Part shown: piece by piece, positions 5,739 through 7,461 of the stretch
Layout: each line of letters starts with the position of its first letter
Position numbering within the stretch: position 1 is the stretch's first letter
Position numbers and translations under genes: made by a program
From: Prevotellaceae bacterium
GTDB lineage: Bacteria; Bacteroidota; Bacteroidia; Bacteroidales; UBA932
NCBI GenBank assembly: GCA_031278495.1
Contig: JAITKG010000037.1
Coordinates: forward strand, 1-7,461
Length of the DNA stretch: 7,461 bases
Direction of reading: 5' to 3'
Notes under the pieces: model-generated
Told to the model about the DNA's origin: nothing
What the model saw: only the letters and a program-made list of their open reading frames with translations
Database searches by the model: none

Positions 5739-6758
5739 TTAATTTCTCACACACCGGACTTTTACATATCCGCTCTGTGCCACAAAATCGTCCCATGTAT
5801 TATCACCGTATCTTATATTCCATACATCATTGCAACATGAAAAATATCGTGGATACGTAGCGTTAGAACCTTGCACTATCCATTCAAGCCTATAGTTTCC
5901 CTCATTCACTATGCCCAGCTCAGCTGAATGATGCTGCATACATGTACCTTCGGTATCATTTGGATAACGCCAGCCTGTGGGGCACAAGTAATCTTCCCCC
6001 CCAAATGATGTAAGCTTGCCTTGATCACTTGCTTTTATTTCGATACTACAGCCAGTATAGGTAGAAGCATCGTCGGCTACCAAGTCCCGACAATGGTTGC
6101 CAATAGCCGTTAAGTTTGGGCAGCAAGGAAGAGTTACACTTGACGCGGTAAATTGAAAATCACGTATCGCAATACAGCCGGGACAGCCGGTAGGGTCGGT
6201 GAATGAATTTATATTACCGGTATATTTATTGCCGCTGATAATTGTTCCATTTAGTATAAATGATTGTGTACCTTTCAGCGTATAAGCTCCGCTACTGACG
6301 GAAGCAATGTTAGGCGGATAATCGGTAGCATACGCACAGACGTTAAATTTAGCAGGGGTTGCGCTGCCTAATGTTAATTTAACCGTTGCGCTAAACGTAT
6401 TGGTAGTAACGGTAGAAGTGCCTTTCACCCATACGCCGCGCGTATTCCCGCTCTCGACCATGCGTGTAAGCGACGTATATTGATTACCGCTACCGGCAGT
6501 AACCGTAGTAGCGTTTGGCACAAGCGTAGCAGGTGACCAACTGCCTAACGTGTTTGCGCCGGTGACGGGTTGAATATCCACAAATACCCACACTTCATCA
6601 CGATGGGTAGCGTCGCTGCCTTTCCACGACAAATCAAACGTGACGATTTTTGTAGCGTAGTCCACTTTGGTATTTACAATAGTTACCGGTGTAGTGCGCT
6701 GTGCGCTTGCTGCAACGCTTGCAAGCATTGCGAAAAGAAAGAAAATTTTTGCTCTCAT
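5739..6758 (-). CDS. Secreted cysteine-rich protein with Fib_succ-like C-terminus
   Basis: A 339-residue exported protein. Residues 1-19 are a typical type I signal peptide with an ASA cleavage motif (17-19); there is no lipobox. Residues about 21-160 are beta-rich and include CAYATDYPPN (141-150), followed by TQSFILNGT (164-172) and DPTGCPGC (188-195). I recall this module from secreted Bacteroidales proteins, where it has no assigned function. The C-terminal part has CPTGWRYPND (259-268) and ends VRCVRN, echoing CPPGWQLPD and SVRCVR of the lipoprotein at 2572-3570, so it is probably a divergent Fib_succ_major member. The mature protein has 12 cysteines (141, 192, 195, 212, 213, 223, 237, 259, 273, 308, 309, 336), suggesting disulfides or metal binding. 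No type IX secretion C-terminal domain is evident. The ATG at 6758 follows an A-rich leader, normal for this phylum. It faces cysK across a convergent spacer. Confidence 0.8.
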   Translation of the reverse strand: MRAKIFFLFAMLASVAASAQRTTPVTIVNTKVDYATKIVTFDLSWKGSDATHRDEVWVFVDIQPVTGANTLGSWSPATLVPNATTVTAGSGNQYTSLTRMVESGNTRGVWVKGTSTVTTNTFSATVKLTLGSATPAKFNVCAYATDYPPNIASVSSGAYTLKGTQSFILNGTIISGNKYTGNINSFTDPTGCPGCIAIRDFQFTASSVTLPCCPNLTAIGNHCRDLVADDASTYTGCSIEIKASDQGKLTSFGGEDYLCPTGWRYPNDTEGTCMQHHSAELGIVNEGNYRLEWIVQGSNATYPRYFSCCNDVWNIRYGDNTWDDFVAQSGYVKVRCVRN

Positions 6759-6788
6759 AATTTTTTTTTGTTTAATTGTTGTTATTTT

Positions 6789-6845
6789 GTAGCATCGGGG
6801 TTGTTTCCAAACACAAACTTTCTTACATAAACAACCCCTCGCTAC
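6789..6845. promoter_or_regulatory. Strong hairpin in the leader of the secreted-protein gene
   Basis: GGGGTTGTTT (6797-6806) pairs exactly with AAACAACCCC (6829-6838). After a 3x2 internal loop, GTAGC (6789-6793) pairs with GCTAC (6841-6845), for 15 bp in all around a 22-base loop. It lies 31 bases upstream of the - strand ATG at 6758. On the - strand no T-run follows. On the + strand GATTTTTT follows, so it could also stop + strand transcripts. A cis-regulatory leader element is the favoured reading. Confidence 0.65.
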
Positions 6846-6933
6846 GATTTTTTACCCGCTGCCAAGTATCTTCGTTTCCATTTTAATTGAATGTATGTTT
6901 TCATAAAATACGAAACGCAGACTCTAATTTATC

Positions 6934-7037
6934 GTACTTTGAGGCTCTGGCAACCTACGCAAAATATAAATTATTGTCCACGTTTATTTTTGAACAAGAT
7001 TCATTTTGCGTTTGAAATTTACCAGACTTCAAAGTAC
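6934..7037. ncRNA. Nested inverted repeats: candidate structured leader RNA or small RNA
   Basis: The outer arms GTACTTTGA (6934-6942) and TCAAAGTAC (7029-7037) are exact complements. They continue with G-U and G-C pairs and, past a 2x1 internal loop, CTGG (6947-6950) with CCAG (7022-7025). Inside lies a second exact pair, ACGCAAAAT (6957-6965) with ATTTTGCGT (7003-7011). Two nested 9-bp perfect pairings in about 100 AT-rich bases suggest a folded RNA. The transcribed strand is unknown; the consensus promoter at 7105-7134 favours the - strand. I do not recognise a known RNA family. Confidence 0.45.
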
Positions 7038-7104
7038 AGAACACAAAAATCGTATTATTTCATCGATTTTTCTTGACCATTAAAAAAAGAACTTAAATAT
7101 GCTA

Positions 7105-7134
7105 CAAATATATTACATTTTTTTTTATCTGCAA
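7105..7134 (-). promoter_or_regulatory. Consensus Bacteroidota promoter, - strand
   Basis: On the - strand, TTG (7134-7132), 19 bases, then TATATTTG (7112-7105) match the consensus in both boxes and spacing. Transcription from near 7098 would give a leader of about 340 bases before the ATG at 6758, carrying both folded segments described here. No equally good promoter is seen nearer that gene. The box overlaps ACAAATATATTA (7104-7115), which resembles the core of palindromic copy 2 near cysK at 11 of 12 positions. Confidence 0.6.
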
Positions 7135-7167
7135 TTTTTATTTATTATTTTTTTTGCGACGTTAGCC

Positions 7168-7200
7168 AATTCTTAATTCGTAATTTCTAATTCTTAATTC
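7168..7200. repeat. 7-bp tandem array (AATTCTT family), about 4.7 copies
   Basis: Consecutive units are AATTCTT (7168), AATTCGT (7175), AATTTCT (7182), AATTCTT (7189) and a partial AATTC (7196). It lies 19 bases downstream of the ftsZ stop codon. The related, more degenerate array at 4377-4415 is in the reverse orientation. This type of simple repeat is likely slippage-prone. No function is known to me. Confidence 0.75.
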
Positions 7201-7219
7201 CCGGCAAGCTCCGTGCTGT

Positions 7220-7461
7220 TCAGTCCTGCGTTTGGTAGAGGAAGGTATTATTGACGCCCAGTCGGTGCGTATGGTTTATGGTAACTATTTTCGTTGCTGC
7301 TTCGGTATATGCTTTATTGCTATGTCCGGCTGGGGGCGTCATCGGCGTTTTGCGCCGCAGGTAAGCCGGCGTTTTTTCCAGCTCGCTAATGTCCGTATTC
7401 TTTTCCATGATCAGCGCCGGCCGTCCTGCGGGCGGCGTGGCGGCTTGGGAAGGAGTTTCCG
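7220..7461 (-). CDS. ftsZ: Cell division protein FtsZ, C-terminal tail only (gene continues past the window)
   Basis: The - strand frame is open from the window edge to a TGA at 7220-7222, giving the last 79 residues of a longer protein. The ATG at 7408 is internal, because open sequence rich in Pro, Ala and Thr continues upstream, as in the flexible FtsZ linker. DISELEKTPAYLRRK (7349-7393) matches the conserved FtsZ C-terminal peptide that binds membrane anchors such as FtsA. The final LGVNNTFLYQTQD resembles the extra conserved tail I recall from Bacteroidota FtsZ (NNxFLxxxxD). FtsZ is the tubulin-like GTPase that forms the division ring; its GTPase domain is outside the window, so the call rests on the tail alone. 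Confidence 0.75.
   Translation of the reverse strand, partial: ETPSQAATPPAGRPALIMEKNTDISELEKTPAYLRRKTPMTPPAGHSNKAYTEAATKIVTINHTHRLGVNNTFLYQTQD

Noticed and set aside
6941..6956. SAM-I riboswitch-like GGCAACC on the + strand
   Set aside because: Only this short string matches; the rest of the conserved core is absent and no methionine or cysteine gene lies downstream on the + strand.
6934..7037. Integron attC site or transposon ends for the nested inverted repeats
   Set aside because: No attC core sites (RYYYAAC/GTTRRRY) at the ends, no flanking target duplication and no integrase or transposase in the window.
6891..7076. 61-codon + strand ORF in the right intergenic region
   Set aside because: It lies across the inverted repeats, has no recognisable domain and no promoter match; its composition is that of AT-rich non-coding DNA.

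Overview
The window looks like chromosomal DNA of a Bacteroidota bacterium, most likely of the order Bacteroidales. Four things point there. Several promoters match the Bacteroides-type consensus (TTTG or TTG, about 19-20 bases, then TAnnTTTG). Gene starts have A/T-rich leaders without clear Shine-Dalgarno sequences. A lipoprotein carries an acidic surface-export signal after its lipobox. Two proteins end in the 'Fibrobacter succinogenes major paralogous domain' style common in this phylum. No database search was possible, so the lineage is inferred.

Left part (1-2387, + strand): a Wzx-like polysaccharide flippase truncated by the window edge, then a small AT-rich ORF (1372-1827) resembling the LPD3 'polyvalent protein' domain of phages and conjugative elements, then a complete dUTPase gene (dut). 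The AT-rich ORF sits between two GC-rich housekeeping-type genes and looks acquired.

Middle (2388-4369): a palindrome-rich spacer, a near-consensus promoter, and a surface lipoprotein with a C-terminal Fib_succ_major domain. A hairpin-dense convergent spacer separates it from a NarL/FixJ-type response regulator on the - strand.

Divergent regulatory region (4370-4546): between the response regulator and cysteine synthase (cysK) lie two near-identical 26-bp palindromic repeats exactly 40 bp apart. One fills the promoter of the regulator gene; the other covers the expected -33 region of cysK. A degenerate 7-bp tandem array lies in the regulator's leader, and a similar array recurs at 7168-7200.

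Right part (4547-7461): cysK with an intrinsic terminator, then on the - strand a secreted cysteine-rich protein with a Fib_succ-like C-terminus. Upstream of that gene is a 461-bp gene-free stretch. It holds a consensus - strand promoter about 350 bp from the start codon, two nested perfect 9-bp inverted repeats and a strong 10+5-bp hairpin, so a long structured 5' leader or a small RNA is likely. The right edge holds the C-terminal tail of FtsZ.

The genes do not form one obvious pathway. The most interesting signals are the paired operator-like repeats, the structured leader, and the inserted LPD3-like ORF.
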